Numbered from the stretch's first letter, positions 40,581 through 49,368 are shown. The stretch is DNA of 64,000 nt from Planotetraspora sp. A-T 1434 (GCF_025420585.1 NZ_JAOEGB010000025.1:62001-126000); one strand, 5' to 3'. The notes: generated from the letters alone by a model not told the origin. Numbers and translations: made by a program.

Positions 40581-41750
40581 ATGACCAAGCGCTTGCTGGG
40601 TTTCCGGGATCGCGCGGCCGTCGCCGGCGTCGGCTACACCGCCTTCTCCAAGGACTCCGAGGTCAGCACGCTGACCCTGGCCTGTGAAGCCGTCCTGGCC
40701 GCGCTCGACGACGCGGGCCTGGAGCCCGGCGACGTGGACGGCCTCGCCACTCACCGCGTCGGAGACTCGGCGCCGCCGTCGCTGGTCGGCCCGGCGCTCG
40801 GCCTCCGGCCGCCCTCGTGGTACCTCGACCAGTTCGGCGGCGGCAGCGTCTCGCACTCCGTTGTCGGCCAGGCCGCGCTCGCCGTCGCCTCAGGGGTCGC
40901 CGAGACCGTCGTCTGCTACCGCGCCATCAACGCCCGCTCCGAGTTCCGGATGGGCGGCACGGGACGACCGCTCCCCGCCAGCCCCGAGGTCCAGTACCAG
41001 GCGCCGTACGGCTACGTCGCCCCGCCGCAGATGTACGCGATGTACGCCCGCGCCCACATGACGAAATATGGCACCAAAGCCGAACATTTCGGGCAGCTCG
41101 CGGTCACACAGCGGGCCAACGCGACCAAGAATCCCCGCGCCCTGATGCGCACCCCCATCACGCTCGACGACTATCTGGGCAGCCGATGGATCGCCGAGCC
41201 GTTCCGGCTGCTCGACTGCTGCCTGGAGACCGACGGCGCGTGCGCGCTCGTCGTCACCACCGCCGAGCGGGCGCGAGACCTGCGCAGGCCCCCCGTGCTC
41301 ATCTCCGCCGCCGCCTGGGGCGGCGGCCACTCACACCTCTCCAGCGGGTCCGGCGACGTCACCGTGACCAGCGCCGCCGAGCTCGCGCCCCGCCTGTACG
41401 GCATGGCCGGGGCGGGGCCACGGGACATCGACGTCGCCCAGATCTACGACTGCTTCACCTATTCGGTGATCGTGCAGCTCGAGGACTACGGCTTCTGCGC
41501 CAAGGGGGAGGGCGGGCCGTACGTCGCGGAGGGGCACACGGCCCTCGGCGGCCGGCTGCCGGTCAACACCCACGGAGGCTTTCTCTCGGAGGGCTACGTC
41601 CACGGGATCAACCACATCGCCGAGGCCGTCTCCCAACTCCGGGGCGACGCGGGTGACCGGCAGACGCCCGGCGCGGAGGTGGCGCTGTCCACCGCGCAGC
41701 CGGGTTACGTCCTCGCGGCGACCTCCGCCCTGATCCTCAGGAAGGGGTGA
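40581..41750 (+). CDS. Ltp-type thiolase-like protein with DUF35 partner
   Basis: A 389-residue SCP2/Ltp thiolase: RAAVAGVGYTAFSKDSE at the start, ARSEFRMGG, DCCLETDGACALVV and NTHGGFLSEGYVHGINH. It overlaps the DUF35 gene by 4 bp. In Mycobacterium the Ltp2-DUF35 pair forms a retro-aldolase on steroid CoA esters. The first six codons coincide with operator I and no Shine-Dalgarno is seen, so a later start (for example TTG 40593) fits the family N-terminus at least as well. Confidence 0.85.
   Translation: MTKRLLGFRDRAAVAGVGYTAFSKDSEVSTLTLACEAVLAALDDAGLEPGDVDGLATHRVGDSAPPSLVGPALGLRPPSWYLDQFGGGSVSHSVVGQAALAVASGVAETVVCYRAINARSEFRMGGTGRPLPASPEVQYQAPYGYVAPPQMYAMYARAHMTKYGTKAEHFGQLAVTQRANATKNPRALMRTPITLDDYLGSRWIAEPFRLLDCCLETDGACALVVTTAERARDLRRPPVLISAAAWGGGHSHLSSGSGDVTVTSAAELAPRLYGMAGAGPRDIDVAQIYDCFTYSVIVQLEDYGFCAKGEGGPYVAEGHTALGGRLPVNTHGGFLSEGYVHGINHIAEAVSQLRGDAGDRQTPGAEVALSTAQPGYVLAATSALILRKG
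40585..40600. promoter_or_regulatory. KstR2-type operator overlapping the thiolase start (site I)
   Basis: CCAAGCGCTTGCTGGG (11 of 12) includes a perfect AnCAAGnnCTTGnT box at 40584-40597. It begins within codon 2 of the thiolase if ATG 40581 is the start. Either the transcript is nearly leaderless or the real start is the TTG at 40593 or a later codon. Confidence 0.8.
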
Positions 41751-42184
41751 CGGCAGTGAGCGAGCGTAGCGAGCGAATCAGTGGACGCGGCCTCATCCGT
41801 CCGATCCCGGACCGGGACTCGGCCGCGTGGTGGGCGCGGACCGCCCGCCACGAGTTCGTCCTGCAGGGCTGCGACGCCTGCGGCACCCTCCGCTTCCCGG
41901 CCCGCGTCTACTGCCACGCCTGCCGTTCGAGGGACTGGAGCTGGCGGCCGGTGGAGCCGACCGGGACGATCGAGAGCTGGATCGTCACCCACCAGCCGTT
42001 CACCCCCGGAGCCGCGACGCCGTACGTCGTGGTGATGGTCCGCCTCACCGCCGCCCCGGACTGCGTGATGTACGGCAACTGGTACCGCGACCGGGAGCCC
42101 CATCCCGGGGAGCCCGTCCAGGCGTCGTTCACCTACGTCGACGAGGAACTGTCCCTGATCAACTGGCGGCCGGGGTCGGAGTGA
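41747..42184 (+). CDS. DUF35 OB-fold zinc-ribbon partner of the thiolase
   Basis: A 145-residue DUF35 protein. The rubredoxin-like zinc ribbon has CxxC pairs CDAC and CHAC near residues 43-62, followed by an OB-fold domain (EPTGTIESWIV onward). Such proteins complex with SCP2/Ltp thiolases and gate acyl-CoA binding. GTG 41747 overlaps the thiolase stop. GTG 41756 is an alternative start. It is followed by two terminator hairpins. Confidence 0.87.
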   Translation: MTAVSERSERISGRGLIRPIPDRDSAAWWARTARHEFVLQGCDACGTLRFPARVYCHACRSRDWSWRPVEPTGTIESWIVTHQPFTPGAATPYVVVMVRLTAAPDCVMYGNWYRDREPHPGEPVQASFTYVDEELSLINWRPGSE

Positions 42185-42215
42185 GGCCCGCGAAGCCGGG
42201 GACGATCACGGTGCG

Positions 42216-42250
42216 GCGTCCTGGCGGGCGTGGGGGACCCGCCAGGACGC
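42216..42250. terminator. Rho-independent-type hairpin 1
   Basis: GCGTCCTGGCGGG pairs perfectly with CCCGCCAGGACGC around a 9-base loop: a 13-bp stem with no U tract, as usual in high-GC actinomycetes. It follows the DUF35 gene. Confidence 0.75.
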
Positions 42251-42265
42251 GCACCGCCCCGGCGT

Positions 42266-42303
42266 GAGGCTTCGACCCCGGCGAGGGTTGGGGTCGAAGC
42301 CTC
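42266..42303. terminator. Rho-independent-type hairpin 2
   Basis: GAGGCTTCGACCCC pairs perfectly with GGGGTCGAAGCCTC (14-bp stem, 10-base loop). It sits just before the stop of the convergent hypothetical gene and can serve both strands. Confidence 0.8.
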
Positions 42304-42305
42304 GT

Positions 42306-42629
42306 CTAATCGCGCGGAGTCTCGGGGGACCAGCCGTCCTCGTCGGATGGCTGCTCCGGCGTGCGGTAATGCCGCATGATCAGGCGTGTCGCGCCATCGG
42401 GGTCGTCGGCCGGATGGGTGACCACCAGGTCGCCCTCGTTCCACACGAAAGACCCGTTTTTACACCAGACGGTCAGCTCGGTCGATACCGACAGCACTGA
42501 CATGCCGTTCCCGTTGCTCTGGTAGGTGTGGGTGAATCCCTGCCGGTGCAGGGCGTAGCGGAGCATGCGCGTCGCCTCGCAGGGATCGCGCCATGGCAGG
42601 TACGGCGTGCCCGCACGGACCGCTAGCAC
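42306..42629 (-). CDS. Hypothetical protein
   Basis: About 107 residues from a GTG at 42629, or 87 from ATG (MLRYALHRQGFTHTY). It is a small soluble protein with an acidic, Pro-rich tail (PEQPSDEDGWSPETPRD). I do not recognise a family. It is divergent from the GntR gene and ends at a strong hairpin, which supports it being real. Confidence 0.55.
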   Translation of the reverse strand: MLAVRAGTPYLPWRDPCEATRMLRYALHRQGFTHTYQSNGNGMSVLSVSTELTVWCKNGSFVWNEGDLVVTHPADDPDGATRLIMRHYRTPEQPSDEDGWSPETPRD

Positions 42630-42735
42630 CGACTCTCACCGCCCATTGGATGGATTTGTACCAACGTTTGGATAATGCGCGGCCCCGGCCGGTCAGGTCA
42701 AGAGGTTGTTCCTTGCCAGACCGAGATCCTCTAGA

Positions 42736-42749
42736 TTTGTTGGAACAAA
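42736..42749. promoter_or_regulatory. Palindrome in the gntR promoter
   Basis: TTTGTTGGAACAAA has perfect 6-bp arms and lies 18 bp before the GntR start, in an AT-rich promoter. It is the likely autoregulatory operator. Confidence 0.6.
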
Positions 42750-42767
42750 AGGGTAGATTGAGGAAAG

Positions 42768-43538
42768 ATGGCACGATCATCGCTCTACCAGCAGGTGGCC
42801 GCCGAGGTGCGGAGAGCCATCTACACGGGGGAGCTCGGGCCAGGCGACCAGATCCCGACCGAGACCGACCTCATGGAGGCCCACGGCGTCAGCCGCAACA
42901 CGGTACGGCTGGCACTGGGCGAGCTCGAGAACGAGGGTCTCATCCTCCGGATGCGCCGGCGCGGGACGTTCGTCCGTGAGCGCCGCCCCCTCCTCATGCG
43001 CCCTCAGGACGAGTTCCGCCCCCTTGACGAGGTGCATCCGCTGAACGCGGGCGAGCCCCGATTCGACTCCTTCGTGCACGCGGTCACCGCGGAGGGCCGC
43101 CGGGCCGACCAGAACATCCAGGTCTCGATCGTCGAGCCGCCGGAGGACGTCGCGACCCGGCTCGCGCTCACCGACAAGGCGCTCGCCGTCGTCCGCCGCC
43201 GGCTGCGGTTCGTGGACGGTCAGCCGTACAACACCTATGACTCGTACTTCCCGCTGGATCTCGTCGGAGACTCGGAGATCGCCCGGCCGGGGGACATCAA
43301 GCGCGGGGCCAACCGCGTGCTGGAGGAGCTCGGACACCCGCAGGTCAGGGTAATTGACGATATTTCGGCACGTATGCCAACTCCTGATGAAGCGTTGCAA
43401 CTTCAGCTGGAACCCGGTACGCCAGTTGTCGTTTATGTCCGAGTTGGGTACGACCCGGACGACACACCGGTGCGCGTCGCCGTGTCGGTGCTCCCCGCCG
43501 ACAAGCACTTGATCAGATACGAGCTGGAACGTCATTGA
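42768..43538 (+). CDS. GntR/HutC-family transcriptional regulator
   Basis: A 256-residue regulator. The winged HTH (about 1-70) has VAAEVRRAIYTGELGPGDQIPTE, split over two helices, and VSRNTVRLALGELENEGL; a UTRA effector-binding domain follows from about residue 95. TGAGGAAAG precedes the ATG. No obvious target operon is adjacent; the neighbours are a hypothetical gene and a GNAT. The effector is probably a small sugar or acid. Confidence 0.87.
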   Translation: MARSSLYQQVAAEVRRAIYTGELGPGDQIPTETDLMEAHGVSRNTVRLALGELENEGLILRMRRRGTFVRERRPLLMRPQDEFRPLDEVHPLNAGEPRFDSFVHAVTAEGRRADQNIQVSIVEPPEDVATRLALTDKALAVVRRRLRFVDGQPYNTYDSYFPLDLVGDSEIARPGDIKRGANRVLEELGHPQVRVIDDISARMPTPDEALQLQLEPGTPVVVYVRVGYDPDDTPVRVAVSVLPADKHLIRYELERH

Positions 43539-43550
43539 CCGAACACGGAT

Positions 43551-43570
43551 GACCCCTCCCCGGAGGGGTC
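43551..43570. terminator. Terminator hairpin after gntR
   Basis: GACCCCTC and GAGGGGTC form an 8-bp perfect stem with a CCCG loop, 12 bp after the gntR stop. Confidence 0.72.
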
Positions 43571-43736
43571 GTCTCTGGCTGTGTATCCGCCGCGAGCGAT
43601 CATCACGCCACGCTCGGGCGCCCTAGTGCTGCTTTCCTCCGCTGTCTGACGCGTAGGCCCGCGCGCCATCACGTCGTCACTCTACGTATTCACACCAATT
43701 CCCTTTGCTCTCGCTCAGCATCGAAAGGACTCTCCC

Positions 43737-44381
43737 GTGCCCGCGAACAGCCTCACGCTTCGCTCCGCCACACCCGGCGACCTGACCACCGTGCTCACCC
43801 TGCTCGCGGAGGCGGCCAAGTGGCTGAACTCCCTCGGCGTACGGCAGTGGCCGGCCGGCGGCTTCCCCGCCGAGCGCATCGAGCCGCTCATCCGGGAAGG
43901 CGTGCTGTACCTGCTGGATGACGGAACCGGCCCCGTCCCGGCCGCCACCGTGGCGCTGGACGGCCACGCCGACCCGGAGTTCTGGACCGGGTCCGACCAT
44001 CCCGGTGACGCGTTGTACGTGCACAAGCTCGCCGTCAGCAGGGCCTACTCCGGACAGGGTCTCGGCGAGGCCCTGCTCGACTGGGCCGGGCTGCGCGCCG
44101 CGGCCGAAGGGCGGCGCCTGCTGCGCCTGGACTGCTCGAAGGACAACGCCCGCCTCCAGGCGTACTACCGCACGCTCGGATTCCGGCACGTCCGCACGGT
44201 CGACCTTCCGCATCGCGCCTCGGGGGCCCTCTTCGAGCGCAGTGCCTCCGGGGAGCTCTTCGAGCGCGGCGCGTCGGGAGCGCTCATCACGTCAGGGGCG
44301 CTTCGGGATCACCCGATCGGATCGCGTACGCATGGCCGCGTTCTTGACATCATTCCGCACAAGGAGTTGATCCAGGCCTGA
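43737..44381 (+). CDS. GNAT acetyltransferase with C-terminal repeats
   Basis: A 214-residue protein. The GNAT domain fills residues about 6-160, with VSRAYSGQGLGEALLDWA as the acetyl-CoA loop and YYRTLGF at the end of the fold. A tail follows in which ASGALFER, ASGELFER and ASGALITSG are three imperfect repeats. The acceptor is unknown. GTG 43737 is preceded by GAAAGGA. The tail is likely a slippage expansion. Confidence 0.8.
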   Translation: MPANSLTLRSATPGDLTTVLTLLAEAAKWLNSLGVRQWPAGGFPAERIEPLIREGVLYLLDDGTGPVPAATVALDGHADPEFWTGSDHPGDALYVHKLAVSRAYSGQGLGEALLDWAGLRAAAEGRRLLRLDCSKDNARLQAYYRTLGFRHVRTVDLPHRASGALFERSASGELFERGASGALITSGALRDHPIGSRTHGRVLDIIPHKELIQA

Positions 44382-44432
44382 ACAGGGCGGATGCCGTACG
44401 GCGTCGCAAACGGACCCGATACTGTTCACTTC

Positions 44433-45113
44433 ATGACCGGATCTCTCCTTGAAGTGATCGCTCTGGACGTTCGCGACGCCGTGGCCGCCGAGGAGGGCGG
44501 GGCGGACCGCCTGGAGGTCGTGTCCGACATCGGCTCAGACGGCCTCACCCCCTCGGCGGAGCTCGTCGCGGCGATCTCGGAGGAGTGCGGGCTGCCGCAG
44601 ATGGTCATGCTGCGCTGCAACGCCGGGTTCACGGTTACGCCTGAGGAACTGGACCGGCTGCGCAAGGAGGTCAAGGAGTTGTCCGAAGCCGGCGCGGCCG
44701 GTTTCGTCTTCGGGTTCCTCTCCGAGGACGGCTCGGTCGACCGGGACGCGACCGACGCGCTCATCCACGCCGTCTCGCCCCTCCCGTGGACGTTTCACCG
44801 TGCCGTGGACCACGCCGCCGACGTCCAGGCGGGCTGGCGGGCCGTACGGCTCCTGCCGAACCTCGCCACCGTGCTCACGGCGGGCTCGGCGGAGGGGGTC
44901 GGCAGTGGCCTGGCCGTGTTACGCGCCCGGGCGGAGGCGGGAGACGCCCCCCTGGTGCTGGCCGGGGGAGGCCTCAAGCGGGAGCACCTCCCCGTCCTGC
45001 TCGACTACGGCGTCCGGGCCTTCCACGTCGGCAGCGCCGTACGAGAGTCGTGGAGCGACCCCGTCGACCCGGCACGCGTCCGCGAATGGCGCCACCTCGT
45101 CGACCTCGCCTGA
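44433..45113 (+). CDS. cutC: CutC-family protein
   Basis: A 226-residue TIM-barrel CutC protein. LLEVIALDVRDAVAAEEGGADRLEV, GLTPS and the C-terminal GVRAFHVGSAVR are typical. The family was linked to copper homeostasis in E. coli, but the biochemical role is unsettled. ATG 44433 fits the family better than ATG 44391. Its stop lies inside the first unit of a 17-bp tandem repeat. Confidence 0.85.
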   Translation: MTGSLLEVIALDVRDAVAAEEGGADRLEVVSDIGSDGLTPSAELVAAISEECGLPQMVMLRCNAGFTVTPEELDRLRKEVKELSEAGAAGFVFGFLSEDGSVDRDATDALIHAVSPLPWTFHRAVDHAADVQAGWRAVRLLPNLATVLTAGSAEGVGSGLAVLRARAEAGDAPLVLAGGGLKREHLPVLLDYGVRAFHVGSAVRESWSDPVDPARVREWRHLVDLA

Positions 45114-45174
45114 CTCAGCACAGCGACTGACTCAGCACAGCGACTGACTCAGCACAGCGACTGACTCAGCACAG
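45110..45174. repeat. 17-bp tandem repeat spanning two convergent stop codons
   Basis: CTGACTCAGCACAGCGA repeats exactly at 45110, 45127 and 45144, with a partial fourth at 45161. The first unit holds the cutC stop (TGA 45111-45113) and the last holds the stop of the convergent lyase gene (TGA on the minus strand, 45166-45168). Confidence 0.9.
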
Positions 45175-46338
45175 GGCGTGGTCGGCTCGGGCGAGGGCCG
45201 CGACGAGCGTCTTGATCGTGGCGGGTTCGTCCAGGACGCCGCCCACCCCCTCGAGCTTCTCCTCCCAGGCGCGGACCCGCTCGAGGTAGTCCTCGTAAAG
45301 GGCGAGGTGGAAGGAGTACACCGTCGCGAAACGGCTGATGAGATGCGACGGGTGCATGTCCCATCCCTGGTAGTAGCCGTTCGACAGGGAGTGGCGGACC
45401 AGGGCGGAGTGCCGCCGCAGCAGGCTGTTCACGTCCTCGGCCGAGTCCGAGGCGGGCGCGGCGGCCAGCGAGCCGTCCGACAGCTCCACGCCCGTGCCGG
45501 CGAGGGCCGTCTGCATGACGTTCCGCGCATAGTCGCACGCGGGGTGGTCGAGCCGCTGCTCGTGCGGCGGCAGCCCGATCGCGGCGGTGTAGTCGAACAC
45601 CCCGAAGTGCGCCGCCGCCAGCCGTCCCCCGAGTGACGGGACCAGGCCGGCCGACCGCTGGAGGATCAGCACGGTCTGCGGCGCCTCGACCTGCATCTCG
45701 AACCTGAGCGTGTGCGGTTCGAGGCCCAGAGCCCCCTCCAGAGCCTCCAGGCAGCGCACGAACTGCCCGAGATGGGCCTCGACGAGCACCTTGGGAAAGG
45801 TCACCGTGAAGCCCCTCGGCAGCTCTCCGGCTCGCTTGACCACGGTGGTGAGGAAGCCGTCCAGCGTCCGGATCGACCGTTGCGGGTCTCCGTCCGCGAA
45901 CGACCTGACCCGTAGCCCCCATCGCCGGGGCAGGGTCTCCGCCGCGTGCATCGCCGCGATGGCCGCCGCCGCGCTCTCGACGTGCCCGTCTTCCTCGCTC
46001 TGATCGCGCACGCCGTACCCGTCCTCGAAGTCGACCCGCAGATCCTCGATCGGCTCGACCGCGAGCTTCTTCCTGAGCCGGTCGTGTACGGGTGTCGCCA
46101 GGTCGGGGTCGAGTTCGAACAGCGCGGCCAGCTCGGTGGGACTGAACAGGTGCTTGTGCAGCAGTTCCGTGGCCGCGTGCCCCCAGTCCGAGACGACGGA
46201 GTCCGTCACCCTGTCGCCGGGGACGTAGACGGTGTGCACCGGCTGCCAGGCGATCTCGCGAGGCGGGCCCGGCTCCAGCCCGTCGAATAGAGCCTCCAAA
46301 TCGAGGAGCCTGTCCAGTCCCGTCAGCGTCGTCTCCAT
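45166..46338 (-). CDS. HpcH/HpaI aldolase/citrate lyase-like protein (DUF6986 type)
   Basis: A 390-residue TIM-barrel protein of the malate synthase/citrate-lyase-beta superfamily. DLRVDFEDGYG, RFEMQVEAPQTVL and HFGVFDYTAAIG are the metal and CoA-ester-like motifs. Such actinomycete proteins are uncharacterised, and aldol cleavage of a small acid or acyl-CoA is a family-level guess. It could supply or consume propionyl- or pyruvate-type products, but nothing ties it directly to the steroid regulon. The last codons lie in a tandem repeat. Confidence 0.75.
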   Translation of the reverse strand: METTLTGLDRLLDLEALFDGLEPGPPREIAWQPVHTVYVPGDRVTDSVVSDWGHAATELLHKHLFSPTELAALFELDPDLATPVHDRLRKKLAVEPIEDLRVDFEDGYGVRDQSEEDGHVESAAAAIAAMHAAETLPRRWGLRVRSFADGDPQRSIRTLDGFLTTVVKRAGELPRGFTVTFPKVLVEAHLGQFVRCLEALEGALGLEPHTLRFEMQVEAPQTVLILQRSAGLVPSLGGRLAAAHFGVFDYTAAIGLPPHEQRLDHPACDYARNVMQTALAGTGVELSDGSLAAAPASDSAEDVNSLLRRHSALVRHSLSNGYYQGWDMHPSHLISRFATVYSFHLALYEDYLERVRAWEEKLEGVGGVLDEPATIKTLVAALARADHALC

Positions 46339-46429
46339 GCCAACGATCCTCGCAGACCCCGCTCGCCTACGACTGTTGGCTACCTACGCATCGAACACAA
46401 GGCCGCGGCGCTGGAGGTCGAAAGGGCTG

Positions 46430-47758
46430 TCACGCCTGCGGGTCGGGGGTGGGATGGGGGAGGCGGCCGCAGGCGGTGAGCATGGCGGGCCGGCCGACCA
46501 GCTTGACCCGCTCTCCCCGCTTGAGCCTCGTGGCCAGCTCCGTCTCGGCGGCCTCGATGGCGAGCCAGTCCTGGTAGGTCACCGGGGTGACGCCGCGGGC
46601 GTCCAGAAGGTCGTCGAGCCTCGCCTTCGCCACGCCGGGAGTGGCCTCCGCGAGCAGGGTCCGGACGGTCTCGGCGGCGTCGGACTTGTTGGTGCCGATG
46701 ACCCCGGTCGGGCCGCGCTTGAGCCAGCCCGCGACGAACTGCCGGTCCGACACCTTGCCGGCCACGTTCGGCACGGTCATCGACGCGGGGTCGAACGGCA
46801 CTCCGGCGAGTGCCACGCTCTGGTAGCCGACCGACCGCATCACCATGTCGGCCGGGATCGTCTCGAACTCGCCGGTGCCCACGACCCGCCCGTCCTCCAG
46901 GCGGGTGCGCTCCAGCCGGATGCCCTCGACATGGGACACGCCGAGAATCTCCACCGGCCGCAGCCAGAAGCGCACCTCCAGCCGCCGTGGCCGGTCGGCG
47001 GGCACCCGCTCCGACCAGGACTGGAGCACGTCCACGTTGCCCCGGATCTGACGGGAGAGCGCGGCGAGGTCCTCGACCTTGACCTCATCGGGAAATGTCA
47101 GGATGTCGGCGTTCAGTAGCTCGCCGAGCTCGCGCAGCTCCTTAAGGGTGAACTTCGCGTGTTCCGCGCCCCGGCGGCCGATCATGTGGATCCGCCTTAC
47201 CCGTGAAGCGGCCAGCCGTTCGAGGACCTCCTCCGGCACGTCCGTCTCGCGCAGCTCGTCAGCGGTCTTGGCCAGGATGCGCACCACGTCGACCGCGACG
47301 TTGCCGACCCCGATGACGACGACTTCCTCGGCGTCGAGTGTGAACGCGTCGGCGGGGACGTCGGGATGGCCGCAGTACCAGTTCACGAAGTCGGTGGCGG
47401 CGACGCTGCCGGGCAGGTCCTCGCCGGGGATGCCCAGGTGCCTGTCCACCATCGCCCCGGTGCAGTAGACGACCGCGTCGTAACAGGACAGCAGGTCGTC
47501 CACGGAGACGTCCGAGCCGAGCTCGATCCCGCCGAGGAAGCGCACGCCTGGGGACTCCAGGACGCGGCGGAGGTAACCGGCGATCGACTTGATCGACGTG
47601 TGGTCGGGGGCGACGCCGTACCGGACGAGTCCGTACGGCGTGGGCAGGCGCTCCAGCACGTCCACCTCGACCGGCCCCTGGGCCTGCTTGGTCAGTGCCT
47701 CGGCTGTGTAGATCCCGGCCGGGCCCGATCCCACGATCGCGACGCGCAGTGTCACCAT
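46430..47758 (-). CDS. FAD-dependent ferredoxin-NADP reductase (FprA/adrenodoxin-reductase type)
   Basis: A 442-residue flavoprotein passing electrons between NADPH and ferredoxin. FAD motif VAIVGSGPAGIYTAEAL is at 5-22, the NADPH motif VIGVGNVAVDVVRI near 150, and GWLKRGPTGVIGTNK near 350 is diagnostic of FprA/adrenodoxin reductase. ATG 47758 (MVTLRVAIVG) is chosen over GTG 47767. It could feed a steroid hydroxylase or P450 encoded elsewhere. It lies 39 bp downstream of fadD3 on the same strand and may be cotranscribed. Confidence 0.88.
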   Translation of the reverse strand: MVTLRVAIVGSGPAGIYTAEALTKQAQGPVEVDVLERLPTPYGLVRYGVAPDHTSIKSIAGYLRRVLESPGVRFLGGIELGSDVSVDDLLSCYDAVVYCTGAMVDRHLGIPGEDLPGSVAATDFVNWYCGHPDVPADAFTLDAEEVVVIGVGNVAVDVVRILAKTADELRETDVPEEVLERLAASRVRRIHMIGRRGAEHAKFTLKELRELGELLNADILTFPDEVKVEDLAALSRQIRGNVDVLQSWSERVPADRPRRLEVRFWLRPVEILGVSHVEGIRLERTRLEDGRVVGTGEFETIPADMVMRSVGYQSVALAGVPFDPASMTVPNVAGKVSDRQFVAGWLKRGPTGVIGTNKSDAAETVRTLLAEATPGVAKARLDDLLDARGVTPVTYQDWLAIEAAETELATRLKRGERVKLVGRPAMLTACGRLPHPTPDPQA

Positions 47759-47797
47759 GGCCTCCACAGAGCGGGGCGTCTTACCAGTGATTCTTTA

Positions 47798-49360
47798 TCA
47801 TCGGCCCCCTGCACCGCCAGGACCCTCGACCAGCGAGGCGCGTGAGCGGATCGCGAGTTTGTCGATCTTGCCATTGGCGTTGACCGGCAGGGCGCCGACG
47901 ACGATCACGCGGCGGGGGACCTTGTGGCTGGACATGTTCTCCCTGGCCCACGCGATGACGCCCTCCGGATCAATCGTGGAGCCGGGCCGCGGCACGACGT
48001 AGGCCCATCCGGCCTCACCGGCCCGCTCGTCCGGCATGCCGACGACCGCGGCCTGCCCGATGTCCGGGTGGCGCAGCAGCAGCCCCTCGACCTCTGCCGG
48101 GGAGACGTTGAAGCCGTTGACGATGTACAGCTCCTTCTTCCGGTCCACGATCGCGAGGTTGCCCGAAGGGTCGAGCGTGCCGACGTCGCCGGTGTACAGC
48201 CAGCCGTCCCTGACGACCTCGGCGGTCTTGGCGGGCTCGTCCCAGTAGCCCCGCATGACGCCGTAGCCGCGCACCAGGATCTCGCCGCGCTCTCCGGCCG
48301 GCGCCTCCTCGCCCTCGTCGCCGGCGATCCGCACGTCCATGCCCGGCACGGCCCGGCCGGTGGAGGAGGCGATCACCTCGACCGGGTCCCCGGCCCTGGT
48401 CATCGACACCACCGTGCCCTCCATCAGGCCGTACGCGTTGATCACCCGGTCGAGCCCGACGCGGTCGGCGAGCCGCCTGATCAGGGCCTCGGGCACGGCC
48501 GCCGCCCCGCAGATGGCGACCCGGAGCGAGGACACGTCCCACGGGCGGCGGTCGAGCTCGTCCAGGAGCCGGTAGAACATCGGCGGAGCACCCGCCAGGA
48601 TGCTCACCTTGCTCGACTCGATGAGCTCCATCAGCCCGTCCGGGGAGAACGCCTTCAGCGGCATCATCGTGGCCCCGCGCATCACCGAGGCCAGCAGCCC
48701 GGCGTTGAGCCCGAACCCGTGCGCGAAGGGCGCGATGATCGGGTAGCGGTCGCCCTCGCGCAACGTCACGATCTCCGCCCAGTCCCAGTAGCCCCGCAGG
48801 ATCTGGGCGTGGTCGAGCATCACGCCTTTGGGCGCGCCGGTGGTCCCGGAGGTGGAGATGATCTCGCACAGGTCGCCGGACCGTACGGCCGCCGCCCGCG
48901 CCTCGGCCTCGTCCCCGCCCACCCCCTCGCTTAAGGGGTTGCCAGGAGTGATCACATGGCGAAGCTCCGGCAGATCCGGCGAGCCGAGCACGCCGGCGAA
49001 CGGGGGAGCGCCCGTCAGGTTCTCGCCCGTGATGAGCACCGAGGCCCCCGTCTTCCTGAGCAGGCCGGCCGCCTCGATGCCCTTGTAGCGGGACGACAGC
49101 GGCACGAGGACGGAGCCCGCGTCCCAGACGCCGAAGGCGTTCACGACCCACGGGAGATCGTTGAGCCCCCAGAGCGCTACCCGGTCGCCTCGCTCGACGC
49201 CGAGCCCGATCAGCCCCCTCGCCACCGAGGAGGCCCTCTCCCGCAGCTCCGCGAGCGACAGCCGTACGCCGTCTTCGAGGACGGCGGTCACCTCCGGATG
49301 CCGCCGGGCCCGGTCGCGCAGCATGCGGGGGATCGTGCCCCAGTCCGGAACCTGCTCCAT
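47798..49360 (-). CDS. fadD3: HIP-CoA ligase FadD3
   Basis: A 520-residue acyl-CoA synthetase with intact motifs: A3 STSGTTGAPKG near 170, A5 YGLMEG, A7 YTGDVG and catalytic Lys in NANGKIDK near the C-terminus. Overall layout and residues resemble mycobacterial FadD3, which activates the steroid C/D-ring propionate HIP, whose CoA ester is the KstR2 inducer. The much longer open frame upstream belongs to other genes; ATG 49360 (MEQVPDWGTIPRML) is the natural start. Third gene in an operon behind the LLM gene and the PaaK-like gene. Confidence 0.8.
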   Translation of the reverse strand: MEQVPDWGTIPRMLRDRARRHPEVTAVLEDGVRLSLAELRERASSVARGLIGLGVERGDRVALWGLNDLPWVVNAFGVWDAGSVLVPLSSRYKGIEAAGLLRKTGASVLITGENLTGAPPFAGVLGSPDLPELRHVITPGNPLSEGVGGDEAEARAAAVRSGDLCEIISTSGTTGAPKGVMLDHAQILRGYWDWAEIVTLREGDRYPIIAPFAHGFGLNAGLLASVMRGATMMPLKAFSPDGLMELIESSKVSILAGAPPMFYRLLDELDRRPWDVSSLRVAICGAAAVPEALIRRLADRVGLDRVINAYGLMEGTVVSMTRAGDPVEVIASSTGRAVPGMDVRIAGDEGEEAPAGERGEILVRGYGVMRGYWDEPAKTAEVVRDGWLYTGDVGTLDPSGNLAIVDRKKELYIVNGFNVSPAEVEGLLLRHPDIGQAAVVGMPDERAGEAGWAYVVPRPGSTIDPEGVIAWARENMSSHKVPRRVIVVGALPVNANGKIDKLAIRSRASLVEGPGGAGGR

Positions 49361-49368
49361 GGAGCCCC

